Positions 1-22,340 of a DNA stretch of 64,000 nt are shown here, piece after piece. Source of the DNA: Fistularia commersonii (Eukaryota; Chordata; Actinopteri; Syngnathiformes; Fistulariidae); the NCBI GenBank assembly GCA_037954325.1, contig JBBMNZ010000002.1:12819679-12883678 (forward strand), read 5' to 3'. The first letter of the stretch is position 1. Every line of letters starts with the position of its first letter. A program made the translations under genes and the position numbers. The notes beneath the pieces were generated by a model. The model did no database searches. It was given only the letters and a program-made list of their open reading frames with translations, and was not told the DNA's origin.

Positions 1-393
1 AGACCAATGACTGCAGAGAAAATTAAAATATGAATGAATCTTATCATTAGATATAGATTATACGAGTGGGTACATTGTGAGGTTTTTGCAGTATTTGAGC
101 TAGATGAAAGTAACGAATTAGATGTGCATTATTTGAGTGTCTGAATTGGCTTATACTCACAGAAATAAATACCAACCAAAAAAAAGCACCAAAAATGTGA
201 AAATGCACCATGGTCCCCAACATCATATAATGTTTACTTGTCAAAAAGTGGTGGCTTTTTTTTTTTTTTTGGTTTCTAATCTGGAAGTTTTAATATGTCT
301 GTTACTATTTTACTGAAAGGAAATCTTAAGGATAACACATGACATGTGTGTTTTTGTGATCTTTGCCTGATGTGTTTGATGTCTGATGCTCAG
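1..393 (+). other. thbs2 intron (between type 1 repeat exons)
   Basis: Non-coding sequence ending in the acceptor before exon 394. A short open frame on the minus strand (47-244) has no recognisable protein signature. Nothing else is seen apart from a T-run at 257-270. Confidence 0.6.
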
Positions 394-9524
<9,131 letters not shown>

Positions 9525-11015
9525 ATCAAGTTCACTTGCAAAAGACGAGAATGTCTTAAAGTAAACAGCACATCATCACTAAATCCATTGTATCATAAGT
9601 GAGACTCCCTGTTTCTATATGTATTTTTGCTTTGATGAACTGCTGGGGAGGAAACTATGACTGATTTCTGTTTCAGGTGATTTGTGTACTATTTCCTAAT
9701 GGGAAAGATGGTTGGACAAGAGTTTTTAAAATGTCTCAGCAGAAAAAAAAAAAATCATATACTGTGTGTACAATGTTAATTTTATAAGGATCGATTGTAC
9801 AACCACTTACATGCTGTACATGTTTTCATGCAGTTTTTCTTATTTTGACAAATTGTAAACCATCTCTCACATGTGACTGTCTTTCTGTGAGCTTGATGCT
9901 CACTGCCGGCTCTATCTCATCGCTTCTGTTCCGCCCAACAATTAAAACGGCAGCGTCTGTGTAACCAAAACATTGTTTAGCTGTTAAGAGTCCATTACAT
10001 TATTTAATCATTCTTCTCAGTCTGAATGTGTTTCAGCACTAAAGTTAAAAAAAATTTAATAAGCCATTTTAGCAAGTGCCAAAGATGTTTATACTAAGTC
10101 TGTATTATAATTCCTTTTGTAAATTATTTATACTCTGCTCATTTTGTGTTTGCATTTTTGCTAGTTTGTAAATAATTATTTATTTGTTTACACTGACAAA
10201 ATACATAATTGAATATCAAAAATGTCAAGACAGCGTATACCAGCGTTGCAAGATTTGTCATGCTGTCACAAACTTCCTTCGCAGGTCAGTTTGCCAAAAA
10301 TATTTTATCTGACCTCACATAAACGGAAGTGTAAAACTCTTTTTAAAAGTATTGATAAACATCAGCTGCTTTCAAATGATACCATAGGTAAACATGTGTG
10401 TTTATGTATGGGATAATTGCTTCCAGAGCAATCTGTATGGTCATCATGTACAGATTATTATCTCCACTGTTTATTTTCTTGGTTCTCCATGCTCGTAAAA
10501 GTGATATATCAACAAAATTGACAAGATAGCACCCTTTTCATAGCTGATGTTCAGACATGGCTGTAATAATATACATTTAATAATGCCATCACCACTTAAC
10601 ACATTCACTGCACACAATTCTTTTGAGCTTCCAACAAGAGTCTGAGGTTTAAACATTCTTCATGATGTCTGATAATGTCTTTAAAAGGGACCACAGTGAA
10701 AATATTTAGCACAACATGTGTTTTTGTTATCATGGTAACAAAATCCGGAGTATCTTTTGTAGATGAAACGCAACAGTTTTCATTAAAAAAGGATTTGGAA
10801 AAGGTTCCGAGTGTGAGTGAGAAACAGGGATGGGGTAGCTGTTGTTTCTTCTATATGGCATTCATATGCTTCCATGTTTGTTATTCAGCTTGTTCATTTT
10901 ATTCAGTTCAGAGATTTCAGTCCATAAAAATGTAAATGTTTTTGTATACTTGTTTTGTTTAACTTTAGTGTAAGATTGTTCTTTTTCATAAATAAATTAC
11001 TTGTACACCGCTCTG
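9525..11015 (+). other. thbs2: thbs2 3' untranslated region (inferred)
   Basis: An AT-rich, ORF-poor stretch directly downstream of the inferred stop. It contains a Pumilio-type octamer tgtaaata at 10167-10174 immediately followed by overlapping ATTTA pentamers (attatttatttg). The first canonical AATAAA I see is at 10991-10996, so a 3' UTR of about 1.5 kb is likely. The extent is inference; an earlier attaaa near 9941 could give a shorter form. Confidence 0.55.
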
Positions 11016-12474
11016 ATGGTCATATCCCCCATGACCCTCCATTTTATTACTATCATGTTACGAATGGTACATATTGTTTAGCTCCCATTTATGATGATTA
11101 TTTAACATTTTGAGCTAAACAAATATACTGATTGTAAACTAAAAAGGAGCTGCAGATAATGTAGGCAAGGTAACCAACCCAAACACGCACACACTTCACA
11201 CTGTTGGTTTAAACTCATTACTACATTTTTTGCCTTTCATCAAACATAAAGAGATTTGTCTGTTGCAAATTAAAATTACATCAAATGAGTTGCATGAGAG
11301 GTTAATGAGAGCGATTTGGGGACTTAGCCACTGATGGACCACTGCTGATAAACTGGAGGACTCTAAAAAAAAGCATTGCTTAAGTTTCTCCCTCCGATCA
11401 AAGGTCTTGAAACATTGACTTACAACTGAAATGTTCCAAAATTGTGAAAGTAAAAAACAATGGGGTGGGAGAATGAATTCCCCAGATGGCAGTGCACTCC
11501 AAATATTGGACTCAGTGTAACATCAATGCATCAACACCATAGTGCAAAGACCGGTGCACTGGAAAGTCATGACTATGGCTACAACAGTGTGAAGAGAGGC
11601 TGGAACCTTTATAACGTGACACATCTGAAAAGACAGCATCTTTATATCCTTTTTTTTGCTCTGTCGCTTTTCTTTTTTTTTTGTTTTTTCACATCGAGCG
11701 CACTAGATTCCCACCTAGTACACTGGACAACTGCCGAACGATGGAATTTAACATAAAACAAGGGCCCTGGAAATATGATCCTAAAACAGCTGTCTTTGAA
11801 GTACCCTGCTATTTCATTTTACTAATAAAAGCAACCTCCCTCTCTATCAACTTGCTTTTCAAATATACATTCAAAGTAAAACATACGTTTTTGTTTTTTA
11901 TGTCCCGAACAACGGTGTCGGCAGAATCTGTTTAGATGTCCTGATAGAGGGATTTTCTGAGGTCTTGCAACAGACCATCTGGCCCAGTGCTGCAGACAAC
12001 AGATAGTTAAGAAGGTGGTAAAAAGAAAAAAAGAAAAAATGGTGAAGCCAGGAAAAAATGCAATAGTAGGGAAAATGGAGAAGTCAGAGCAGTTCTGTGG
12101 CAGAGATATTTGGGCTGAGGCTTTGGGAATAGTCCACGTGTCACACGCCAAGACTGCCTGTATGGGTCTGGCATAAGTGGCCGCTTTCAAACCCAGGGCA
12201 CATTCAAATGTGTTTCAGACAGCTCTGCCAAAGGATGTCAATGTGTGACCTAGTAACCAGCTTTTTCTGCTGAGGTGGCCACTGGCATATTTTGAAGAAT
12301 GTTTATCTTCAAAAATAACAGCTGCCTTTTAACTAAAAGCACGCAAGAAAAAGGTCCCTGCTACTTGCTATCACATCCTAATTGGTCGGCTATGGTAGAG
12401 TAAAGTCATCCATTAATGCCATTTCTGTGGAACTCCATAGCTGCATCCTTCCTTAAAAGATTTATTTATCTATC

Positions 12475-12606
12475 TATTTATAAAATGCTGCTTGAATAGA
12501 ATACAGCCATTTGGCAGACGCTTGTATCCAGAGCGACTTACAGTGGAGATTCAGGGGATTCAACCCATGACCTCATTCCACCACTGAGCACTCTACTACT
12601 ACACGT
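12475..12606 (-). mobile_element. tRNA-derived SINE with LINE-type 3' tail
   Basis: Read on the minus strand, the unit starts with a tRNA-like head (agagtgctcagtgg, then gggttgaatcc as a B box). It continues into gtaagtcgctctggatac and aagcgtctgccaaatg. This architecture is a Pol III SINE head joined to a tail typical of a partner LINE. The tail (12508-12542) matches 33 of 35 bases with 28264-28298 at the 3' end of a LINE fragment. Outer borders are approximate. Confidence 0.72.
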
Positions 12607-14880
12607 TCACAAGTGAAGTGATTGCAGCCAACTCCTTGTCTCAAAGCTGATGGGATAGTTTGTCATTTATTTGCTGGTCATTTATAGTCATTAAGCATGA
12701 AATCAAGTTATGTAGGAATTGTAATGGTAATGTAACTCATTTGACACTGTATTGATCTTTTTAGTGTTACCACAAACCAAATCACAGCAAATATATTTGC
12801 ACACAAAAAATCCTCAATGTGTGTATGTGCATGTTTATGTGCATGTGTAAGTGTTCGCGAGTTGTTGGAATGTGTTCTTGTTTTATTTAACCTGTTGGTT
12901 GGTGTCGAGTCACATGGAATAGCTGTCACTTAACATTAACTTGGGTAGTTGCGTCTCTGGCTCCCTCCTTCCACACAGAGGAGATAGAGGCCTTTGAATG
13001 TTTAACAATCTGAGAGATCAGTGTAAGTGAGGAGTTTTTATCTCATCACCTCCTGTTCATTTTTCACAGCAGCAAGAAGCACACGGAAAGCTGAGGTCAG
13101 AAAGGGAAACCTCTTTATTCAAACACGAGTTTGATGGCACACAACGTACTGGTGTGAAATACCGACCGCTCACTCCCTTCCAATATTTGCTAAGACCAAA
13201 AGAAACTTTGAGTTTCGAAGTCATTATTCATACTTCTTAAAAATCTGAATGCGGTATGCAGATCTATTTTTCATGTCAATAAAATACGCATAGTTGATAC
13301 ATATACCAAATTTTTGCCAGTGACACCTGCATAACAGAGATCCAAGCAAGTTTTGTTACAGTTCTGAACCATACTAACATAAAACACGTACTTGTTTCCA
13401 TTTTAAAGCTGCTGGATGAAGACAAAAGCAAACAGTCCTATTTTGCAAAATGCCAAATGTTCTACCAGTCCTCAAATGTCATAGCATATCTATGACATAA
13501 TCTACAGGCTTTTGTTATCAAAAAACTATTTGTTTAAAAATAATCTGCATTCTCCAAGACATCAACTGTTTTTTTTTTTCGTTGTTGATTTTTTGGTTTT
13601 TGATAAAAGAGCATGGAAACATGCATTTTTCCTGATTCCCGGAATTGTAGTGAAATAAGTGTTTAGTGTTCCCACTGGTTCCTGTAATGAGTACAACCCT
13701 GGTGCTTAACAAAGTGACTACAGACCTGCCAAAGGCAATTGTACCAGGAAAGAAGTGGGTCTGTCATTTGAAATAAAGTAAGTAATTTATTTCAGGGCAT
13801 GAGTTCCTGTGGTCATTGGGAAAATATCCACAGTGCTTCTCTCTGCCAACCATGGGGGCGCACACTCATTTCTCCCGGAAAACTGTACTGCCAGAAGCGC
13901 TGAGCTGCGAGCTGAGGTCCGGCAGAGCTCCGGCTCCAAGCTGTCTGCATTCACCCTGTTCTTTCATATTACTCATGGATTTAAGATGCTTCACTTCAGA
14001 GGCTTCAAATGACTGTCATGAGAATGTGCAATAATCGAGAGGGAAGAACCAAAAGTAAAGGGAATTTTCAAATGGAAACGAAAGGAAAATAAAAAGGAGT
14101 TTCCTAGCAGGCGGTGGTAATTATATATTTTCGACACTCAAATACAGGCTGAATAAGCAGTCAGCTTTTGGGATGGATATTCAAGACAAAATTGAATAGC
14201 AGTTCAGAAAGTATGCATAATCTTTGAAAAACGTCCAGTGTGTCAAAATGAGGCTCGTTTCCACTTAGGACTTGATGGCCCTGGTGTGAAAGTGGGAACA
14301 GATGCACGGGGTCTCGTTAAATCAGGTTGTGAAGTTTTACCCTGGCAGTAACCTTAATGTACAGAGCAAAATAGGCGACACAATGCATTCTTTATCAGAT
14401 GTCAGATCAAATAAAGTAAAAGACGTTCCACATATTCCTGTTTTTATTTAGTTTGAGAAAAATAAGTCCTTTTTGATTTTTCTAAACCAAGAAATGTGAA
14501 TGGAATTTGAAATTATGTCAAAACTGGATTTAAGGAGCAGTGTGATAGGTTATGTTTATGCCTGACTTCTAGATTTATTAACCTTCATGGTAAAAAGAAA
14601 ATTTCTCAGTCATTTTTGAATATTTTTTCTAGTCTTTAACTCCAATGACATGTCCTTGTGAAAGACCCAGCTTCCTCCTGCTTCATTATATAAATGTCAA
14701 ATGTAAACTGAAATACTTTGAAATGGGAAACAATTTGACATTAACAACATGCAGCAAATGCTGACATCGTGATTTTCACTGGGTGGCGAAACACTCTCAG
14801 AGTGCAAGTTGAAGTGCAAGCGACAGACTCGGCAGTGGGAAATTAGTCTTGCTCTACTAACTGGTGGTGGCTGTACGTGT

Positions 14881-14893
14881 GAGTGTGTGTGTA

Positions 14894-14935
<42 letters not shown>
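14881..14935 (+). repeat. (TG)n microsatellite
   Basis: TG dinucleotide tract with A and T interruptions in its first half and perfect toward the end. The overlapping open frame at 14809-15051 is an artefact of the repeat. Confidence 0.95.
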
Positions 14936-14936
<1 letters not shown>

Positions 14937-16354
14937 CTATCCTCAGGAGGCATGTAAAAGAGTGTCAAAGCTTTTGGCACACTTAAACACTTTTACACAG
15001 TCCAGACATCACATTACACACCATCTGCACCTGAAAAAACAGTTAAAATAAATCTACATGATGCGCTTTTCCTAATTGAGATTTTTTTTAATTGTGCCTG
15101 TTTGTTGCCTACAGTCTCCATTATTATCTATATAAAGCCACTTCATCATAAATGTTAATTACAATGAAGAGCAGTAGTAAAAGTTCAACAAGTCATTAAG
15201 CACTGAGCCAGCTGAAGTCTTAATGATAATGGCTTTAAAGGTTAAATTTAAAGGATTACACAAACTGTACAATCATATTAAATAGAAGCCACACAGTTTC
15301 TTAGAGGCCATTTTATTAATCCTAAAATATATAGAGATAATGCATTCATGTTGGTTATTAATTGTCTGTATCGCTAATCCTGCACACAGGGTCATGGAAG
15401 AGACGCAGCCAATCTTATACATTTGAATGAGTCGAGCTTTTGTAGCACATTTTATTTTATGACTATTTAATTGTGAAATTAGTCTGTGAAAATGTCAAAA
15501 TTCATGGTTATGCATAAGATATGTTTGACTGAATGTACTGAAACATATAAGGAAAATACAATGACCTTAAAAGGCCATAAGCCACAAGTATGCAATAAAT
15601 ACCTCCAACATGGACCATTTTATGAACCAACTGACATATTTCTTTATACTGGTTAATTGTTGCAGTAGGATAATTTTATCTTCTCTGTAAGTTGCTCAAA
15701 CAAACAGGAGTCAAAAACTTTATGAGTCGGACAATAATACATGCTCCCCTTCCTCCTTTACCGGTGGAAACAAGTGATCATACCAGATCCTTTTACGTGT
15801 CAGATGGCTTTTTCAGCCCGCTGTAATGGAACATCCACTCAAAAAAATACAAATGACATGCTGTTTATAGATATCAGGACTTCACTCTGCTCCATTTTTT
15901 TTTTTCAGCATTTACCCGTGAATGCACTACTGGAAAATCAGTCATGTGTGTTTTCCAAGTTGAATGGCATATGTTTTCCAAGAATGTTTCATTTTGCTAA
16001 TGAATTTGTTTGCCCCCCTAACAACAAAATATCTAATAACTCAGATCCTTAGAGGTGTTTGAGGTTTTAATAAAATATTTTGAATGTGATGAAAAATGAT
16101 TAAGTGATGAGACAAGGTGTTTATATAATTTCGAAGGAATATGTTTTATTTGGAAAGGAAAAATGTACAAATGAGCTCTTGTACTGTCCATTTGGTATTG
16201 ATGTTTCCGAATGAAGATTCATTCCCTTCATTTATGTAATTTTGAAGTCTACCGTTAGTCTTTGAATTAATGACATTACACATTAGGTTTGCAAATAAAA
16301 AAGTTTAATATACTCCTGAAAACCCTCATCAATAACTTTCTTGGCTGATATTTT

Positions 16355-16486
16355 TCCCTGCTAATTTAAGCAATTTTATGCTTTTTCCAGGTAATTTCTT
16401 GTTCACTTCCAAGAAATTTCTCGCCTATTTTCGGGCAATTTCCTGCTCATTATAAATAACAGCTTGCTCATTTCTAAAAATTTGTA
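16355..16486 (+). repeat. degenerate tandem repeat of about 25-30 bases
   Basis: Successive similar units built around cctgctaatttaagcaattt, cttgttcacttccaagaaat, cgcctattttcgggcaattt and cttgctcatttctaaaaatt. The spacing is irregular and the units have diverged, so this is a decayed satellite-like array. Confidence 0.5.
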
Positions 16487-18337
16487 AATTGGTAGACAAC
16501 CCTGAAGGGGTATAGTTTGCCATGGGGGTGGGGGTGTCTGCAGCACACATTGTATTATGTTCATTTATCACAGCTTGATACTAAAGTAACAAGACTGCAG
16601 TGAGGAGATCAACCTTTACCTCCTCTTCTGTAACATTGTCCTTAGTTGACTGTTCACTTCAGTGCAAGTCATTTGTCTCACTGCAAGCCGAATGTACGAC
16701 ACGGTCTCAATTCAAACAAAAAAGGGAAACTTCAGCTCTTTCAACCGAGATAATTTATCTTCAAGACTATTCAGCATCCATCAACTGTCCCTGTTGGAGT
16801 CATCTCCAAAAGGAATAATATGTTGAGATGTAAAAGATGGATGGTTTCTCAGGTTATTTTTGTTTTAATATGCTCACGGTCTTCTGACTCTGGTGAGAGG
16901 GTTGTTGGCTGCACACGCCCAGAAACACAGCTGCTGGCATCATCTGGGGCGAAGCAGCATGTCAGAATGTGTCACTGATGGAAATATTTCTGGGTGATCT
17001 TTTCACGACCAAATGGTTTGAAAATCTGGGGAAAAAGTTACAGCCTTTTTATACTTGCTGAAGCAGTAAAAATGGCCATGATAACTTCTGTCATTCACGG
17101 CAAAGTCGACAAAGAAGTGAGTCCTTCCCTGAATCAGAGGGTCCTGTGGAATCTAATACTGTGGACCTTGGTTGCTTGTGGAAGTGAATACTGGATTATT
17201 TTTATTTTGGCATTTTACCTCACTAATCATAACATTGCAATGAGAGGCTGAAAAATGTTTTTTTAAATTATGTGGTAATCGAACTTTGATTTATTTGATT
17301 TAATTTCTTTATTCTGGGTTAGTCTGTTTGTAAAGTCATGCACACCGCCCCATTCAGTTTAGTTGTTTTCATAAGATTTTGAACCTGTTTTCAGCTAAAA
17401 TATCATAAATGTTGGGTGTTTTAGTCAAGAAAAATCCAATCCATTTCACAAAGATAGAAAAGAATAATACTTTTTGGTTCAACAATTTTAGACATCCTGG
17501 GCAAAGGTATTTAATTATTCAAGCTTGACTCTATCCATGTCATTTAATTTCCTGAGCTCTGCAGTTAATGTTACCCCTTTTTACTTTATGTTACCCTGGG
17601 GCTTTTACTTTTATTTTTCATAATTTATATTTTCATTATTATTGTGTTTTATGGAAATTTACTTTAATATGTCAGTCAGATTTCTTCCTTAATTATGTGC
17701 CATTCTTATTAACTTTATAGATTATAGCTGACAAAATTTGATATTCTCTGACGTAATGAATAAATAAAAGTACCTTTGTTAACATTGCCTTTATTTTAAC
17801 TAAAATTAAAGATAGGCCAAAACACACATTTCATTGATACTAATTTCTGTTCTGTAATGAGTGGATCAGCTTAATTTTATATTATTGCACGGTATATTGA
17901 TTAGCTAAAGGAACTGCTCCAGGATGAACAGATGAATTATCACACAAACACATTCCGCATGCGGACACGGTGGAACTGTTTTACCTGAACGGTGGAAACG
18001 TTCAAACAGTGAGATATTTCCATAGGGGTGAATCCCACTAGTACTGCTCAAAATTGCTCCCACTTCATGTGATATCCAGCATTCAATGCTTTACACATGT
18101 GACCTCATGTTGAATCACTTTCTCATTCCTGAGTATTTATATCCCAATTCTGACATCTGTCAAAGGAGTCAGCGGCAAAACCTGAAGAAGAGGACATGTT
18201 ATTACATAACCATCCTGTATATTCATCTTCCTCACCTTGGTGATGGTATTACATCAGATAAATTTGCTTGCTCCAGTTGTTTTTCAGCCTTTGAGTCAGT
18301 CTCATGCACAGGCCCCAGAGAGCAGCAAAGCAGGTGT

Positions 18338-18400
18338 CTCCAGAAAACCTCGCAATGTTTCCAGAAAAGCTCCCGGTGTTTCCAGAAAACCTCCTGGTGT
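18338..18400 (+). repeat. 21-base minisatellite, three units
   Basis: Three head-to-tail 21-base units at 18338-18358, 18359-18379 and 18380-18400, all of the form ytccagaaaa-ctc-ygt. The 21-base period keeps a reading frame open across the array, so the overlapping 149-codon open frame (18086-18535) shows a Cys-x-Gln-Lys-like repeat. I do not regard it as a gene. Confidence 0.85.
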
Positions 18401-21400
18401 TTCCCTGACAGTCGGATGTGTCAGTGGGGCCCACTGTTACTTTGTCTAATGGATGAAGCTGGTGAGCCAAGTCCCACGCTACATACATCAGGATCTCATT
18501 ACAGCCCTACTGCACATATACACTGTGTCAAATAAAATCTAAGCCCAAGGCTATGTTGTCACTTTTTTTGATTTGTACATTTTTCCTACATGCCTTACAT
18601 GACTGTACTAAGATGTGAGCACATCTCACATCTAATAAACATGTAATTGCCTATGAGAAATATATGTATGTTAACTTTCCCGTGGTGAGACCGAAAGATT
18701 TGACAATTTATAAACATGGGATACGCAGAGGTTACGTTACCCTTCATTTGTCTCAAATAATAGGATTTAAAGTACAGACACATACTTATGAAGCGACATC
18801 ACTTAGTCATCATTGCTTTATCTATGCAGTGTGTTCCTCTTACCCACCCCTGTGCTTCTGAGCAAAAATGTTGTTTTTTTTTTCCAGTTGAAGGTGGTAG
18901 CCTTTGGCAGACTGGGTTAGCCATGTCTGAAATAAATAATTTGTTTTCCACTTCAATAAGTGTAATACATTCCTGATCATCAAAAGTAAAAAAATCAGAT
19001 TTCAAAATTTCTTACAATTAAACCAACAAACCGTTGAAACAGTTTGGGTGTTTCTAATTGTTCATTGACCTTAACCCTAAGTACGGTAATTTAATCTTGT
19101 TAGATATTCGATAGCTATCTATCAATCTGAAAATGATAATCCATTAATGTGTTTTTTCCAACATGATGTTTTTATATATTCTAAAAAATGTGTTGAGCCA
19201 CTAGTAAGAATTTCTAGCTCACAATCATCTATAGATCTATGAGTTATAAATTGTTCGCAGAAATTGGAATACATGTAATCTACGGACAATTATAAATGTT
19301 CTTAAGTAGGAAAATTTTCACAACAGAATTGAGGGCAGCAATAAGCCCTCTAGTGCATTGTCTATAACAGAGAGATTTCATAGTAATCACATATTATTTG
19401 CTTTGCATGACCCATTTTTTCCTGCAAGAGATACTCTTCAGAGACAAGAAATAAGCTAAGTCACTGTGTTTTGTTTTTTTTTTTGCTCAACTATCAAACT
19501 GCTAAAATGTATCAGAATTTGTTTGCTTTCATGTGACTATGCATAATCATTATCTCATCTTTGCAAGATGAAAGCACAAAGCTTTTTTGCCGATGCTGCT
19601 CACGTCAAAGAAGCACATCGTCCAGCTTTTTAACATCTGGTATTTAGTTTGATCTAGCAAGGAAGCTTTTTTAAATTATGTTTATAGCCTTCCTGCATGA
19701 TTTAACAGTGTACAATAAATAAGAGCTGGAGGGTGTCATGCAAAGAAAGGTCAAGGTTCACATTCAAACTTGGTTCTCTTCAATTGTATCCAATTTTCTG
19801 CAATACCAAAGAAAGGCCCCAGAAGGGCAAATTTAAGTGCAACCCATAACTCATTTAATGACACTGATTTTTTTTGGAGGAAGGTGCATCTCGTGATGAG
19901 ATGCCCCAATAACACATCTGGTCCAACACTAACCTCATATCAACTGCACTAAATACTTTTACCGGAACCCACAAAATGTAAATCAGGCTTTCTTCTTCCT
20001 TTGGTGTCAAAAAAACATTTTCATTTTGCCAAACAGTTCAATCTGATGGTAGCAGGAGCTGCACAAGTATTGGGAGAATTTTGTGGGTGTCTTTTTCAGC
20101 TGTTGCTCTTGTAAGCATAGTTTGAGTAATAGATGATGAGGTTGGTTTTAAGGTCATACTTTTCTGAGTGAAGAAGAATTTTAAAGTTAGGTGCTTTTGA
20201 TACTGACTGACCTTGCTTGTAGCGCCGGCCAAAAAGCAACAGCAGTTGGCAGCACTGGTATCGATATGAAACCAGACACTCTATTCTCATTTTGGCGTTT
20301 GACTCACTCAGAGAAAGAGCAAGAGATTAAATTTTCACATTTGTGCCTTTTCTGTATAAATAAAGGTCTGAAAACTGCTGCCCTTCCTAGGAACTCTTGC
20401 CAACTCTTCCGGTTAGGCATTCAAACCCCTTCAAGCAGGAAGACTTATCAACCTTGATATTTATAGCTTGGACCCACAGGTAACCTGAATGTCACATGCA
20501 ACTTTGTTTATGATCTCAAGCTGTGAGGAGCATGAAGGGACATATTCGCTTAGGTTGGAGCACCTGGCATTTGTAATGGAGCAAAACAGAATTTCTGCCT
20601 TCTTAAACATCAGCATCAGCGAAACAAAGTTTGGCAGTGGGGGGTGAAACCAATCTGTTCAGTCCGGTGAATGAGAGGGGCATTTAAAGTGGATAGGGAG
20701 AGACAAAAATACATTTACTTTTATTACTGTATGATCAGAATCAGCCCCATTAACCAGGAATGATGATGTATCATCAGCATCAGAATTTGTGATAAAATAT
20801 TGTTTGAAGAGATAAAGAAAAAAAAAAACAAATGGAGGGTTGACTACCATTTTCTTGGCATTAAAAGGACTGCTCTCCTAGTCAGGATCTAGTTCTCTGT
20901 AGATATGAGTTGGTCAGATACATAATTATGGTCTTTGTCCACAAAGCACAATGGAGATAACTGGGACTTTTCCTCATGCTCTTTGTGACTCTTTCTTTGT
21001 TAAGTCTTCAGTTTTTCATCACTTTTGTAGCTACAAAGAAACTTAAACATGAGACACTGACCATCTGTTGTTAGTCCCCTGTTTACACACTGACCCTGGT
21101 ATTCCTTCCCCACATAGCTGGACCTCTCCAGTCATTCCTGCTCTCACTCCAAGGTTCTAGCGTCTTGTAAAGGACAGGAGAACAGATGAATCATGGTTTC
21201 AGTAAAAAGGAGGGCTTGGAAACATTTAGACGTAGGAAAGCAATCCAATAATGTTTGATCTGATAGCTTTGTGATTAAACATATTATGATGGGGGCTTTA
21301 ATGACAGTAGGCTGAATATATGTTTCCACAATTAAACAGTTAAGTTGACAGTGGGAAAATGATTCTGTCTCATACACAGCAAATTTATCTTTTTTTTTCC

Positions 21401-21892
21401 TTTTATGGTGTAAAGAAAGTTTGGTCAGTAAATCTTTGCTTCCCCCTGTTGTCTGGAGAAGAAAGTCCTGGCTATTCCTTGGTTTATTCCTGTCAGTTCA
21501 TATCTGTCATTTGAAGACACCTTGTGATTACCTAAGTGAGATGATGAGTTTTGTTGAATTCTCTTATATTGTCTTCTCATTTATACTTCCAAGGACATTT
21601 TGCTTTTACCTCTGTGATTATGTTTTTCCAGGCTTTTCTCCCTTATTCATCCTAACTGAGTGTGCAAACATCCCAAACAATGCTCTCTTGTTGGCTCCCT
21701 TTAACCTTCTCCAGGCAGATGTTGCAGATTTGCGATAGCCAAATATCAGATTTTTCCTGCAACTACAACTTAATTTGAGCCTGAGAGGGTTAAAGGTTCC
21801 ATGATTGTGATGTGATATTTAGCTGTGTTTCGATTTTACAACTAAATCTGTCACATCTAGGATGTGTGTGTTACTCTGTCAATTAATATTCA

Positions 21893-22215
21893 TTAATCCA
21901 TTCATTCATCATCTATACCACTTAGCCCGCACCCAGGGTCAAAAGGATGGTGGAGCCTATCCTAGCTGTCATTGGGTGAGAGGCAGGGAGGCGGGGTACA
22001 CCCTAATTGATAACAGGGCCACATATAAAGATATAAAACCGTTTACAATCTCATTTGCACATCTGGGCAATTTAGGGTCTCCAATGAACCTCCAGCACAG
22101 TATATTCTTGGACTATGGGAGGAATCCAGACACCAGGGGATATGAGGAATACATGCATACTCCACAAAGAAAGGCCTGCTGTCAGAATCCAACAGATACC
22201 TTCTTGCTGTAAGGT
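21893..22215 (+). repeat. dispersed teleost repeat, + orientation
   Basis: Starts with ttcattcatcatctatacca, passes through gcctatcctagctgtcattg and acagggccacatataaa, and ends near cttcttgctgtaaggt. The same landmarks occur reverse-complemented at 33893-34190. It resembles a very common, non-coding, tandem-prone teleost repeat. The open frame through it (21862-22212) is not a gene. Confidence 0.7.
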
Positions 22216-22277
22216 TGAACCTGATAATTTATATTTGAATGTAAATTGGGATTTCCTGAGTGTCAGGTGAAAAAAGT

Positions 22278-22340
22278 GTTCATTTTGAGAATGTGAGAAT
22301 TTTGAGAATTTTGAGAACGGTCATTTTGAGAATGTGTTTG
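22278..22340 (+). repeat. short tandem repeat of attttgagaa
   Basis: Five or so copies of a ten-base attttgagaa-like unit, some separated by tgtg or cggtc spacers. Confidence 0.7.

Larger units (their letters stand above)
11016..21890. other. gene-poor interval downstream of thbs2
   Basis: About 11 kb with only short, compositionally ordinary open frames and no aligned exon borders. Recognisable content is a tRNA-derived SINE near 12.5 kb, a (TG)n tract at 14.88 kb, a degenerate tandem array at 16.36 kb and a 21-base minisatellite at 18.34 kb. I see no protein-coding gene or RNA gene. Regulatory elements cannot be judged without comparison to other species. Confidence 0.6.

Noticed and set aside
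11460..12190. Open frames of 84-122 codons on both strands downstream of thbs2
   Set aside because: Overlapping frames on both strands, no homology recognised, no exon structure.
12440..12610. tRNA gene near 12.5 kb
   Set aside because: B-box-like and A-box-like text is present, but it runs into a SINE/LINE tail and no cloverleaf is apparent; it is a SINE.
18086..18535. 149-residue open frame
   Set aside because: Kept open by a 21-base minisatellite; no family signature, no exon context.
21862..22212. 116-residue open frame
   Set aside because: Lies wholly within a dispersed non-coding repeat that also occurs at 33.9 kb.
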